From positions 62,001-126,000 of the forward strand of contig NZ_JNZD01000006.1 in NCBI RefSeq assembly GCF_000725495.1: 64,000 nucleotides of DNA, given 5' to 3'. Source of the DNA: Streptomyces aureus. Lineage in GTDB: Bacteria > Actinomycetota > Actinomycetes > Streptomycetales > Streptomycetaceae. The notes under the pieces were generated by a model, which worked only from the letters and a program-made list of their open reading frames with translations, was not told the DNA's origin and made no database searches. The translations under genes and the position numbers were made by a program. Shown here piece after piece: positions 35,036 to 43,319 of the stretch (its first letter is position 1; each line of letters opens with the position of its first letter).

Positions 35036-35527
35036 TCACCGCCGGTGCCGGAGACTGGCATCGGACGATGCGGATCCTGCATCTCTCGGACACCCATCTG
35101 GACCGGTCGGGCCTCGGTCCAGCACCTTGGCGCGGAGGGGCTTCTCCGGTGTGTAGACGGCGCCCGGCTCCACCCCCTGGTCGAAGCCGCACACCGCGAC
35201 CCGGCGCTCGGGCATCTCGTCGTAGGAACGGACTTGCTGTACGCGGCAGTTGGAGGGAACGTCCGCGTAGCCGAGCCCTCGGGTGACGGAATAGGTGATC
35301 CACATCTTGTCGACCGGCACGGTGGTCTTGTTCGTGACGACGACGGGCAGGTCGAAGGTGCCGCCCGGTTTCACCCCGTCGACCGGCTCGAGGCCTCCTA
35401 CGAGCAGTTCGCCGTCGTTCTCGTCGCCGAAGGCGGCGGGAGCCCCGGCCAGTGCGATCAGGCCCGCGGCACCCAGGGAGGCGGCAGCGGCGCGGACGGC
35501 ACGACCGTCGCGTGGAGGTATCGGCAT
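35036..35527 (-). pseudogene. secreted surface protein, C-terminally truncated
   Basis: A signal peptide (AVRAAAASLGAAGLIALAGAPAAFG) and the start of a mature surface domain (VKPGGTFDLPVVVTNKTTVP, GLGYADVPSNCRVQQV and VYTPEKPLRAKVL, with paired cysteines). Streptomyces relatives of this plan are much longer, usually with a C-terminal TM or sorting segment. Here the sequence leaves the family at about position 35117 and runs into unrelated codons. On the opposite strand the same place holds the first 15 codons of a metallophosphoesterase, so I read it as a deletion junction. Confidence 0.65.
35068..35115 (+). pseudogene. 5' fragment of a metallophosphoesterase gene
   Basis: MRILHLSDTHLDRSG on the plus strand is the diagnostic start of calcineurin-type metallophosphoesterases (D-x-H motif: SDTHL), after which the family resemblance stops at about 35112. 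Only the first metal motif is present. With the truncated gene on the other strand this marks a chromosomal deletion point. Confidence 0.6.
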
Positions 35528-35831
35528 GACGGGATCCTCTGATGCGGCGCGGGCAAACGGACGGTGTCCTCAAGGAGAACAGCCCTCAGCCGAATTGACT
35601 CCCGGCGAACTCGAACCGTTGTGATCCTGCTGCTCTACAGCACCGCCCTCTCGTCCGGCAACCGCGCGAACCCGGAATCAACAGGACGAAGCGGAACGAG
35701 CCGAACCTGAGCTGTGCTCAACATCATGGCGCAGAGTCACAGGTCGATTACAGGCCTCGCACTCTGCGATCTCCTGGCGCCGTCATCCCCCAGACTGACC
35801 GATCTCCGCACCGATCACTGGGGGCACGCCG
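35528..35831. other. spacer upstream of the small-gene pair
   Basis: Holds no gene I can support. Its content is ordinary G+C-rich with no tandem repeats or clear promoter. Confidence 0.35.
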
Positions 35832-36092
35832 ATGACCTACAGCCGGAACCCTTGTCTCACCGCACCACTCGCACCCGACCGGCCCCGGCGGCACAACTCC
35901 CCACCGATCAAGGCGCTGTCGGCACTCGTGCCCGTTGCCGGCCTCTCGTCGCTCGCGTCGTCCGGGCCGCTCGTGCCGCTCGCGCCGCTCGTGTCGCGGA
36001 ACCGGACCGGTCTCGCCCTGGTGCTCCCGGCCCTCGCTGCCGCGGCACTGTCCGCGCTGCTCGGCACAGACGCCACCCGGATCGGCAAGTAG
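35832..36092 (+). CDS. small hypothetical membrane-type protein
   Basis: 86 aa: a Pro/Arg-rich first third, two or three hydrophobic stretches (IKALSALVPVAGLSSLAS and GLALVLPALAAAALSALLG) and a short tail. It ends 12 bp before the lipoprotein gene, so the two could be an operon. No homologue recognised, and random ORFs can look like this at such GC content. Confidence 0.4.
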   Translation: MTYSRNPCLTAPLAPDRPRRHNSPPIKALSALVPVAGLSSLASSGPLVPLAPLVSRNRTGLALVLPALAAAALSALLGTDATRIGK

Positions 36093-36104
36093 AGGGAGAG
36101 CACG

Positions 36105-36482
36105 ATGCAACGACACCTCGCGACCACCACGGCCGCCACGATGCTGGCCGGTGTCCTGACCGCCTGTGGAACCGATTCCGGTTCCGGGGCCGGCACGGCG
36201 TCGCCGTCGGCTGCCGCCGCCGGCAGCATCTACGCACGCTGCCAGGCGCAGGAGTGGCCCAGGCCGATGCCCGACCTGGAGGGCCGGCCGTTCGACCCGC
36301 TGGGCAAAGACCTCATGTGCTTCAACCACATAGAAGCCATGGCACCGGACGGCCATGACGTGATGGCCGACCCGGCCAACGGGCTGGACGCCTGGACCGT
36401 CAAGTCCAGCGATCCCGGCCCCGGCGCCAAGGTCCGCATGACGACACCCATCACGCTCCAACTCCGGCCGGCGGGCGGGTGA
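36105..36482 (+). CDS. lipoprotein with a PASTA-like domain
   Basis: 125 aa. Lipobox LTACG (cysteine at about residue 21) after a short hydrophobic signal (TTTAATMLAGV), then a Ser/Ala linker and one ~60-residue domain (DLEGRPFDPLGKDL ... NGLDAWTVKSSDPGPGAKV). That segment resembles the PASTA fold that binds peptidoglycan, but it is a weak match. AGAGGGAGAGCACG lies just before the ATG. Confidence 0.7.
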   Translation: MQRHLATTTAATMLAGVLTACGTDSGSGAGTASPSAAAAGSIYARCQAQEWPRPMPDLEGRPFDPLGKDLMCFNHIEAMAPDGHDVMADPANGLDAWTVKSSDPGPGAKVRMTTPITLQLRPAGG

Positions 36483-36540
36483 CGCCGGGCCGTCGCCCGG
36501 TGACGATAGGGGGTCGTAGCCGGGCAACGGCCGGGCGGTA

Positions 36541-36774
36541 GTGAGTCCCGACGTGTCGTTCTGTGTCGCCCCACAGTTCTGGCCGCACAGTTCACGGGGC
36601 GAGTTCGGGGGCATGATGAGCCGACAACGAGAACTGCCGCTCGCCCGATGGCGGGCAGCGGCCGAGAGCAATCCGGGCGTGGTCTCGCCCGGGGGCGACA
36701 TGCTCGGGTCGCCCCTGCCGCTGGCGCGGGCGGCACTGAGGGGCGTGAAGTCGAGAGCGGACCGTCCGGCATGA
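36541..36774 (+). CDS. possible small ORF coupled to the caspase-like gene
   Basis: A 77-codon frame from GTG 36541 ends at a TGA (36772-36774) that overlaps the ATG of the caspase-like gene as ATGA. The peptide (RQRELPLARWRAAAESN...) is basic and has no family match. The overlap is the only evidence; chance open frames are common here. Confidence 0.28.
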   Translation: MSPDVSFCVAPQFWPHSSRGEFGGMMSRQRELPLARWRAAAESNPGVVSPGGDMLGSPLPLARAALRGVKSRADRPA

Positions 36775-38795
36775 CGGCCGCCACAGACGGCGCGCGGCCG
36801 GATGGGCAGGAGCCGCGCCGCTATCTGATCGCAACGGCTGTCTCTCGCTATCCCATGCGTCCCGACTGGGACCGGCCTGGACGCGTCCAGGCCCGCGAGC
36901 GGATCATCGACCTCTTCACGAGGCGGCTCGGCTACCGGCACGAGAGCGCATTGGGCATCAACCCAACGGCAGACCAACTGCGCGATCATCTGCGTGCCTT
37001 CTGCTCCTCGGCCGAGCGCCGTGAGGACGACCTGGTCGTCGTCTACGTCTCGGGCCATGGGGAGGTCCTCGATGGCGGCGGCAAGCACGCACTGATGATG
37101 TCGGATACCGACCCGGCCGACCTCTCGCACACCTCCCTGCCGACCGCGGACCTGGTGCGCCTGGTTCGCGGCAGCCGATTCCGTCGGCTTCTTCTGATCC
37201 TGGACACCTGCTGCTCCGGGCACGGCGCCAACGAGGGCGTCACCACAGCCCTCGCAGGCCTCGGCACCCAGTGGGCACCGGGTACGGCCGGTGCAGAGCT
37301 GGTGATCATGTCGTCCGCCCAGCCCGACCAGCAGGCCGTGGCCGGCGTGTTCCCCTATCTGCTCCGCCAAGCCGTGAACAGCGTTGTCACGACGGGCAAC
37401 AGCCCGGACCCGCTGTCGGTGTCCGCCGCGGTGCAGCACATGAACGACCACCCGGGCAGGGCCGCCTATCACCACATCGGCCTGACCCTGCTCGGGCCGA
37501 CCGGCGAGGCGCCCGGCTTCCTCACCGTTCCTCGGCACGGCGAGCGCGACGCCGGTCAGGGTCCGGGGCGGCCCATCAGCCAGTGGAGTCCACACGACCT
37601 GGAGGTTCACCCGGCGGGGATCACCCCGAGCGTCGAGGCCGGCTCCGGGAAGCACAGGCTGTCCGGCTATGTGCCGCGCGACCACGACCGTGTGCTGTCC
37701 GACCTGGTGCGCAGCGCCGGACAGGGCCACAGCAGTATGGCCGTTCTGGTCGGCTCGTCGTCGACCGGAAAGACCAGAGCCTGCTGGGAGGCGGTGCAGC
37801 CGCTCTCCGAGAAGGGATGGCGGTTGTGGCATCCCTTCGACCCGACCCGGGCAGCAGCCGCACTTGAGGAGTTGCACTGGGTCGGACCGCGCACGGTGGT
37901 GTGGCTGAACGAGACCCAGCACTACCTGGGCGACCCGCGATCCGGCGAGGAGATCGCGGCGGCGCTTCACACCCTGCTCGTGGACCCCGGGCGTGGCCCG
38001 GTCCTCGTACTGGGGACCCTGTGGCCCGAATACGCCCGCCAGTACGCCGCACTGCCCGAGCCGGGCACACCCGACCCGCACAGCAGGACCCGGGCCCTGC
38101 TCGCAGGCCGCACGCTCACCGTCCCTGACACCTTCGACACCGCCGCCCTGGCCGCCGCCAGGGGCCTCGCCGAAGCCGGAGACGGACTCCTGACCGACGC
38201 CCTCACCCGCACATCCGCCAGCGGTCGCCTGGCTCAGGACCTCGCCGGCGCGCCCGCGCTGCTGCGCTGCTACGAACACGGCACGCCCGCGGCGAGGGCG
38301 GTGCTCGAAGCGGCGATGGATTCCCGACGTCTGGGGCACGGCCCCTTGCTCCCCTACGGTCTCCTGGCAGAGGGCGCCGAGGGCTGTCTGACGGACGAAG
38401 ACTGGGACGCCTTGGCCGACGACTGGCTGGAGGCGGCCATGGCCTACCTCACAGCCCCCGTCACGGGAGCCCAGGGAGCACTGGTTCGCAGGCGTCCTCG
38501 CGGCCGCGGCCTGCCCGCTGCAGCCGCAGACGGCCTCCCCCGCTACCGGCTGGCCGACTATCTCGAACAGCACGGCCGCCGGACACGCCAGGACGAACCC
38601 GTGTCAGCCGCCCTGTGGCAGGCGCTGCTCGTCCATGGGGACGAGACCGGATTCCTCGCGCTGGGCGAGGCGGCGCAGAACCGTGGCCTCTTCCGCATCG
38701 CGGCGCAGTTCTACGCGCGGGCGGACGGCGGCGCGGAGAACCTGGCCCGGCTCCTGGAAGACTGCGGGCGGTACGAGGAGGCGCGTCCTTGGTGA
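36771..38795 (+). CDS. caspase-like protease joined to a P-loop NTPase, stopped by an in-frame TGA
   Basis: N-terminal 674 residues of what looks like one ~1180-residue protein. Residues 1-250 are a caspase-fold (peptidase C14) domain: the catalytic histidine lies in VYVSGHGE (H96) and the cysteine in LILDTCCSGHG (C147). Residues ~300-560 form a P-loop NTPase: GSSSTGKTRA (328-337), the Walker-B-like VVWLNETQHYL, and PHSRTRALLA as a possible Arg finger. From residue ~600 Sel1/TPR-like repeats begin (RIAAQFYARADGGAENLARL). The TGA at 38793-38795 follows TGG and sits where the repeats have a second tryptophan; the frame then continues open. Caspase-NTPase-repeat proteins are proposed bacterial immunity or cell-death effectors. 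ATG 36771. Confidence 0.8.
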   Translation: MTAATDGARPDGQEPRRYLIATAVSRYPMRPDWDRPGRVQARERIIDLFTRRLGYRHESALGINPTADQLRDHLRAFCSSAERREDDLVVVYVSGHGEVLDGGGKHALMMSDTDPADLSHTSLPTADLVRLVRGSRFRRLLLILDTCCSGHGANEGVTTALAGLGTQWAPGTAGAELVIMSSAQPDQQAVAGVFPYLLRQAVNSVVTTGNSPDPLSVSAAVQHMNDHPGRAAYHHIGLTLLGPTGEAPGFLTVPRHGERDAGQGPGRPISQWSPHDLEVHPAGITPSVEAGSGKHRLSGYVPRDHDRVLSDLVRSAGQGHSSMAVLVGSSSTGKTRACWEAVQPLSEKGWRLWHPFDPTRAAAALEELHWVGPRTVVWLNETQHYLGDPRSGEEIAAALHTLLVDPGRGPVLVLGTLWPEYARQYAALPEPGTPDPHSRTRALLAGRTLTVPDTFDTAALAAARGLAEAGDGLLTDALTRTSASGRLAQDLAGAPALLRCYEHGTPAARAVLEAAMDSRRLGHGPLLPYGLLAEGAEGCLTDEDWDALADDWLEAAMAYLTAPVTGAQGALVRRRPRGRGLPAAAADGLPRYRLADYLEQHGRRTRQDEPVSAALWQALLVHGDETGFLALGEAAQNRGLFRIAAQFYARADGGAENLARLLEDCGRYEEARPW

Positions 38796-38813
38796 ATCCG
38801 TCGAGCCACGGAG

Positions 38814-40316
38814 GTGGGCGGAGGTTTTGCCCTGTCCTACGTGACTCGGTCGGCGTCCGACGCCACCGCCGATCAGGCGGAGGAGATCCTGGAATGGTGG
38901 TGGGAGGAGGCTTCGAAGGACCCTTCGCAAGGAGCGGACTTGAGCGAGCTCATCCACCGTCTCGGCCCGGAGAGCGAACCCAGGGCACACCTGTGGTGGC
39001 GCCGTGCCGCGGAGCAGGGACATGGGCAGGCCCGGCAGATCCATGTCGACCACCTCGAGCGGACCGACGGCCCCGAAGCCGTGCTGGCCTGGCACGAGGA
39101 CCAGTGCGCGAACAACCGATGGCATCGGCACACGGCGGCCGACCTGTACGTGCAAGAAGGGCGCACCCGCGAGGCCGTGGCGTTGTTGGCGGATTCCGCC
39201 GAGGACGACGTCGACACCCATCTGAAACTCGGCAAGCTGCTTCTCGACTGCGGCAGGGACGACGAGGCGGTCGAGTGGCTGACCAAGGCTGCCCTTGACC
39301 TGCCGGGGTACACCGGCAGGTCGGCCGTGCAGACACTGTTCGACGCGGGGAGGGACGGAGCGGCGCTCGAATCCCTGGCGGCCGCGACCGACAGGAACGG
39401 CAAAGCAGCAAAAGTCGCCGCCCAGTTGCTCGAAGGAGTCGATCGCAAGACGGAAGCTGTCGACTGGTGGCGGCTTGCGGCCTCGACGGACGATCCGGAC
39501 TCCTGGGACCTGCTCCAGTACGCGAGATCGCTCGCCGAAATCGGGGAGCTGCCGGAAGCAGTCCTTTGGTACCAGCGTTCGATCGAGGCCGGTGAGCGGC
39601 GCACCTTCGAGGCCGTAGAGCCGTGGGAAGAACAACTGCTGGCCTCTCAGGGCAAGTCCGCTGCGGATCTGACGCGGTGGCGCCTCACCTACGCGGCGAC
39701 CACCGAACTTCTGGGCAAGCCGTTGCGGCGATGGAGCGCGCCGCTCGAGGAGAAGCTGGCCTGGCTGTTCGAGCTCGTCGAGCGCGGCCACCCGAGCGCC
39801 ATGACCTACGCCATCAGCCGTCTGTGCGGAGCGGGGCGCGAACAGGAAGCTCTGGAATGGGCGTTGGCGCGCGCGGAACAGGGCGATGACCGAGCCCCCC
39901 GTGAAGTCGCCGAACTGTACGAGAAGGCCGGCGAGCTGGACCAGGCCCTGCTGTGGTGGGAGCGGAGCGCGCAGGAGACCAGCTTCGGACGCGCCGGACA
40001 CAGCGCGGGCGGACGCGCTCTCAGGGACGCTGGCCGCCTTCAGGAGGCCGTCACGTGGTTCCGTCGGGCGACCGAGGCAGGTGACGTGGATCTCCTGTGG
40101 GCCACCGTCGAGCTGTACGAACGTGTGGACCGTCGCGGGGAGGCACTGACGTGGTTGTGGCAACTCGCCGTTCGCGGTTGGCCGTTCTGCGTGCGCCTGA
40201 CCGCCGACCTCCTCGAGCGGAACGGCAAGGGCCAAGAAGCCCGGCAACTACGCCTCTACGGCTGGGAACCGGACGGATCCACCGCCCCCGCCTGGCCGGC
40301 TCCCTCACCCGCCTGA
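38814..40316 (+). CDS. TPR/Sel1-like repeat region, continuation of the caspase-NTPase protein
   Basis: 500 codons in the same frame as the caspase-NTPase part, restarting at GTG 38814 if translated separately. It is made of ~35-residue helical repeats with WW pairs: AHLWWRRAAEQGHG, EAVDWWRLAAST and DQALLWWERSAQ. TPR/Sel1 arrays usually bind a partner or sensor ligand. In the intact version it would be the C-terminal half of one protein; a separate translation has no strong ribosome binding site. Confidence 0.75.
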   Translation: MGGGFALSYVTRSASDATADQAEEILEWWWEEASKDPSQGADLSELIHRLGPESEPRAHLWWRRAAEQGHGQARQIHVDHLERTDGPEAVLAWHEDQCANNRWHRHTAADLYVQEGRTREAVALLADSAEDDVDTHLKLGKLLLDCGRDDEAVEWLTKAALDLPGYTGRSAVQTLFDAGRDGAALESLAAATDRNGKAAKVAAQLLEGVDRKTEAVDWWRLAASTDDPDSWDLLQYARSLAEIGELPEAVLWYQRSIEAGERRTFEAVEPWEEQLLASQGKSAADLTRWRLTYAATTELLGKPLRRWSAPLEEKLAWLFELVERGHPSAMTYAISRLCGAGREQEALEWALARAEQGDDRAPREVAELYEKAGELDQALLWWERSAQETSFGRAGHSAGGRALRDAGRLQEAVTWFRRATEAGDVDLLWATVELYERVDRRGEALTWLWQLAVRGWPFCVRLTADLLERNGKGQEARQLRLYGWEPDGSTAPAWPAPSPA

Positions 40317-40403
40317 CCCGTCGAACGGCCGAGCCCGGCCCCGGCGATCCGCAGTCGCCCTCACCGCAGTGACGGCAGTTGTCCGCACTCGGGGCGAGGT
40401 GGG

Positions 40404-41012
40404 TCAGGGCGCGCCGAGCGCCGTACGGGCCGCACCAAGGAACGCTGTGTGGGCAGCGGTGTACCGGCCGGCTGCGGCGCTCGGGTCCAGGGCCGCTCGA
40501 AGCGCCTCGGCGGTCGTGGTGACCGAGTCGGGGCCTTCGAGGCGTACGAGGTTGAGTGCCTCGGTGACCGGTGGCAGCGCGGCCTGGTAGCGGTCGCGGC
40601 AGCCCGTGGCCTGGTGGCTGCCCAGCGCCTGCTGCCACTCGCCGAGGAGCTGGGCGGCGTTGTCCGTGACCGCGAGGAAGGCGGCGTAGGCGGCTCGGCG
40701 GACCTCGCGCTGGGCGGCGAGTGCCTGCGCTGCCAGGGTCCGGCTCGCGACGTCGAGCTGCGCGTCGGCCTGCAGGCGCCCGGCCTCCCAGGCGGCGTCG
40801 GCCTGACGGCGCCCCGCCTCCCACGCGGCGTCCGCCTGCCGCTGGCCGGCCGCCCAGGCAGCGTCCGCCTGCCGGGCGGCCGCGTCGACGGTGCTCTGCG
40901 CCTGCCTGCGTGCCGACGCCGGCGTGAACCAGCCAGTGACCACCCCGCGAGAGAGCGCGCCGGCCACCGCGGCCCCCGCGGCGATCCATGCCGTCATCAC
41001 GTCATCGGTCAT
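40404..41012 (-). CDS. membrane-anchored protein with hendecad repeats
   Basis: 202 aa. An N-terminal hydrophobic helix (VMTAWIAAGAAVAGALSRGVVTGWF) is followed by four 11-residue repeats of the type RQADAAWEAGR (about residues 35-80), then a helical C-terminal domain. Hendecads form long right-handed coiled coils. The DNA repeat has a 33-bp period. It is convergent with the caspase-repeat gene. Function unknown. Confidence 0.75.
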   Translation of the reverse strand: MTDDVMTAWIAAGAAVAGALSRGVVTGWFTPASARRQAQSTVDAAARQADAAWAAGQRQADAAWEAGRRQADAAWEAGRLQADAQLDVASRTLAAQALAAQREVRRAAYAAFLAVTDNAAQLLGEWQQALGSHQATGCRDRYQAALPPVTEALNLVRLEGPDSVTTTAEALRAALDPSAAAGRYTAAHTAFLGAARTALGAP

Positions 41013-41481
41013 GCCGTCCCCCGCACCACAACTGATCGCCTCTCCCGTCGTGCTCCAGGTCAGCGACGCCAACCATGCGCCCGGGAAGCAGGGTTGACCC
41101 GCACAACCGGGACACAATGCCGCGTGACGGGCAGGATCTCACCTCCGCGACAGGTGGCACAGGAGATCGGCCGAGAGGGGCCAGGACACAGCCTTGACTG
41201 CATTGGTCCGGTCCAATAGCGTCACCCCGCACAGAAATCCACACGGCTCAACATCCACCGGCCGTCACCTGCACCGATGACGTGACCGCCGGTCGAGTGA
41301 CAAGAGTCCGGCCGCCAACTACGGGCCTGCCGCCGCACGGCAGCCCAGGGGCCGGTCTTCGCCCTGTTCGTCGTCATCCAGATCCGCAAGGGCGCGTGCG
41401 CGGCTCACCGTCGGTGGAGATCACCAGAGGTGACACAGCGGGACACACACGGTCATGCCCTGTCCTCGGAGGTCAAGACAC
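41013..41481. other. long spacer upstream of the glucanase gene
   Basis: No gene. It contains a good-looking promoter at 41194-41222 with a near-palindromic ATTGG-N6-CCAAT in the spacer, and the ribosome binding site (GGAGG) of the glucanase gene at its end. Confidence 0.5.
41194..41222 (+). promoter_or_regulatory. sigma-70-like promoter with inverted repeat in the spacer
   Basis: TTGACT (41194-41199), a 17-bp spacer, then TAGCGT (41217-41222). ATTGG-N6-CCAAT (41202-41217) lies between and partly over the -10 box, so a repressor could block it. It points toward the GH16 gene, 265 bp away. This is a sequence match only. Confidence 0.45.
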
Positions 41482-43215
41482 ATGCAGTTATCCGTTGCAA
41501 AGCCGCGGCACGGCCGGTGGAAGAGAGCGCTCTCTCTCATTCCCGTCGTCTTGGCCACGGTGGCGGCCACCGCCACCGCGACACCGAACGCCCAGGCCGC
41601 GGTACCCCCCACCCCCTCGGGCTTCACCCTCACCTGGAGCGACGACTTCAACGGCGCGTCCGGCACGGGCATCGACCAGAGCCTGTGGAAGTACGACACC
41701 GGACCGGGTAGCAACTTCGGCACCGGTGAGATCGAGACCATGACCAGCAGCACCTCGAACGTCTACTACGACGGTCAGGGTCATCTGGTGCTCCAGGCGC
41801 TGCACTCGGGTTCCGACCCGCGGGCCGGATGGACCTCCGGCCGGGTGGAGACCCAGTCGGCGGGCTTCGGTGCCGCGGCCGGCGGCGTCGTACGCATCGA
41901 GTCGGTCCTCCAGCAGCCCAACGTGAACACCGCCAACGGCGCGGGCTACTGGCCGGCGTTCTGGATGCTCGGCGCGCCGCTGCGCGACGGTGTGACCTGG
42001 CCGAAGTCCGGCGAGGTCGACATCATGGAGGACATCAACGGCCGCAGTTCCGTGTTCAGCACCCTGCACTGCGGGGTGAACCCGGGCGGTCCGTGCAACG
42101 AGTCGACCGGCATCGGCTCGGGTGAACGCGCCTGCTCCGGCTGCCAGACCGGCTTCCACGACTACGCGGCGGAGATCGACCGTTCGGTGTCGCCGGAGCA
42201 GATCCGGTTCTACCTCGACGGGAACAACTTCTTCACCGTCAACGCCAACCAGGTGGACGCGACCACCTGGGCCGACGCGGTCGACCACCCGTTCTTCATC
42301 ATCTACGACCTGGCGATCGGAGGCGGCTTCCCGGATGCCTTCGGCGGGGGTCCGAACGCCGCCACGGTCTCCGGCGGCAAGCTGGTGATCGACTCGGTGG
42401 CCGTCTACAACAAGGGGCCGGGCTCCGGAGGAGGTGGCGGCGGCGGTTCGGTGAGCGGCCAGACGATCACCGGTCCGGGCGGCAAGTGCGTCGACGTGGC
42501 CGGTGACGACACCGGCGGCGACGGCAGCGCGGTGCAGCTGTGGGACTGCCAGTCGGGGGCCAAGGACCAGCACTGGACCTGGAGCGGCCAGACGCTCCAG
42601 ACCCTCGGCAAGTGCCTGGACATCGCCGGCGGCAACAGCGCCGGGGGGACGAAGCTCCAACTCGCCAACTGCAACGGCGGCGGCTACCAGAACTGGGTGC
42701 GGCAGACGGACGGTTCGCTGCGGAACCCGACCAGCGGCCGGTGCGTCGACTCACCGTCGGGCGCCACCGCCAACGGCACGCGGCTGCAGATCTGGGACTG
42801 CAACGGCTCCGGCGCCCAGAAGTTCGCCATCGGCGCCCCGATCTACGGACCGGGCGGCAAGTGCGTGGACGTGGCCGGTGACGACAACGGCGGCGACGGC
42901 ACCGCCGTCCAGCTGTGGGACTGCCAGCAGGCGACCTCCCTCGACCAGAAGTGGACCTGGAGCGGCCAGACCCTGCGGACGCTGGGCAAGTGCCTGGACA
43001 TCGCCGGTGGTGCCAACGCCAATGGCACGAAGCTCCAGTTGGCCACCTGCAACGGCGGCGGCTACCAGAACTGGGTCTCCAACGCCGACGGTTCGCTGTC
43101 CAACCCGACCACCGGCCGGTGCGTCGACTCACCGTCGGGGGCCACCGCCAACGGAACCCGACTGCAGATCTGGGACTGCAACGGCTCCGGGGCCCAGAAG
43201 TTCGCCCTGGCGTGA
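41482..43215 (+). CDS. secreted GH16 beta-1,3-glucanase with two ricin-type lectin domains
   Basis: 577 aa. Signal peptide with basic residues and a hydrophobic core (RALSLIPVVLATVAATATATPNAQA). Residues ~55-310 are the GH16 fold: catalytic EVDIMED (E178, D180, E183), with typical GYWPAFWM and TWADAVDHPFFI segments. A Gly-rich linker (GGGGGGG) leads to two ~120-residue ricin B/CBM13 domains with paired QLWDC and CVDVAGDD motifs. Codon 3 is TTA (41488-41490), suggesting bldA-dependent expression. GGAGG lies nine bases before ATG 41482. It probably attacks laminarin-type or fungal wall glucan. Confidence 0.93.
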   Translation: MQLSVAKPRHGRWKRALSLIPVVLATVAATATATPNAQAAVPPTPSGFTLTWSDDFNGASGTGIDQSLWKYDTGPGSNFGTGEIETMTSSTSNVYYDGQGHLVLQALHSGSDPRAGWTSGRVETQSAGFGAAAGGVVRIESVLQQPNVNTANGAGYWPAFWMLGAPLRDGVTWPKSGEVDIMEDINGRSSVFSTLHCGVNPGGPCNESTGIGSGERACSGCQTGFHDYAAEIDRSVSPEQIRFYLDGNNFFTVNANQVDATTWADAVDHPFFIIYDLAIGGGFPDAFGGGPNAATVSGGKLVIDSVAVYNKGPGSGGGGGGGSVSGQTITGPGGKCVDVAGDDTGGDGSAVQLWDCQSGAKDQHWTWSGQTLQTLGKCLDIAGGNSAGGTKLQLANCNGGGYQNWVRQTDGSLRNPTSGRCVDSPSGATANGTRLQIWDCNGSGAQKFAIGAPIYGPGGKCVDVAGDDNGGDGTAVQLWDCQQATSLDQKWTWSGQTLRTLGKCLDIAGGANANGTKLQLATCNGGGYQNWVSNADGSLSNPTTGRCVDSPSGATANGTRLQIWDCNGSGAQKFALA

Positions 43216-43283
43216 GCGGATCCCCTGTCTCACGGGCACCGGTGCCTCACCGGCTCGCGTGAGCCGGGGCCGTCCGTGACGAA

Positions 43284-43314
43284 GGGCCGCACCCCGACCG
43301 GGTGCGGCCCTTTT
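43284..43314 (+). terminator. terminator of the GH16 gene
   Basis: Perfect 11-bp arms (43284-43294 and 43300-43310), a 5-base loop and a TTTT tail, 70 bp after the stop. It is one of the few hairpins here with a T tract. Confidence 0.85.
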
Positions 43315-43319
43315 CGCGT

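Noticed and set aside
35748..38573. 941-codon open frame on the minus strand opposite the caspase-NTPase gene
   Set aside because: It is an artefact of very high GC: it lacks any domain, and the plus strand carries clear caspase and P-loop motifs over the same bases.
36771..40316. Frameshift between the two halves of the caspase protein
   Set aside because: The two parts are in the same frame; only a single TGA separates them, so it is a nonsense codon, not a frameshift.
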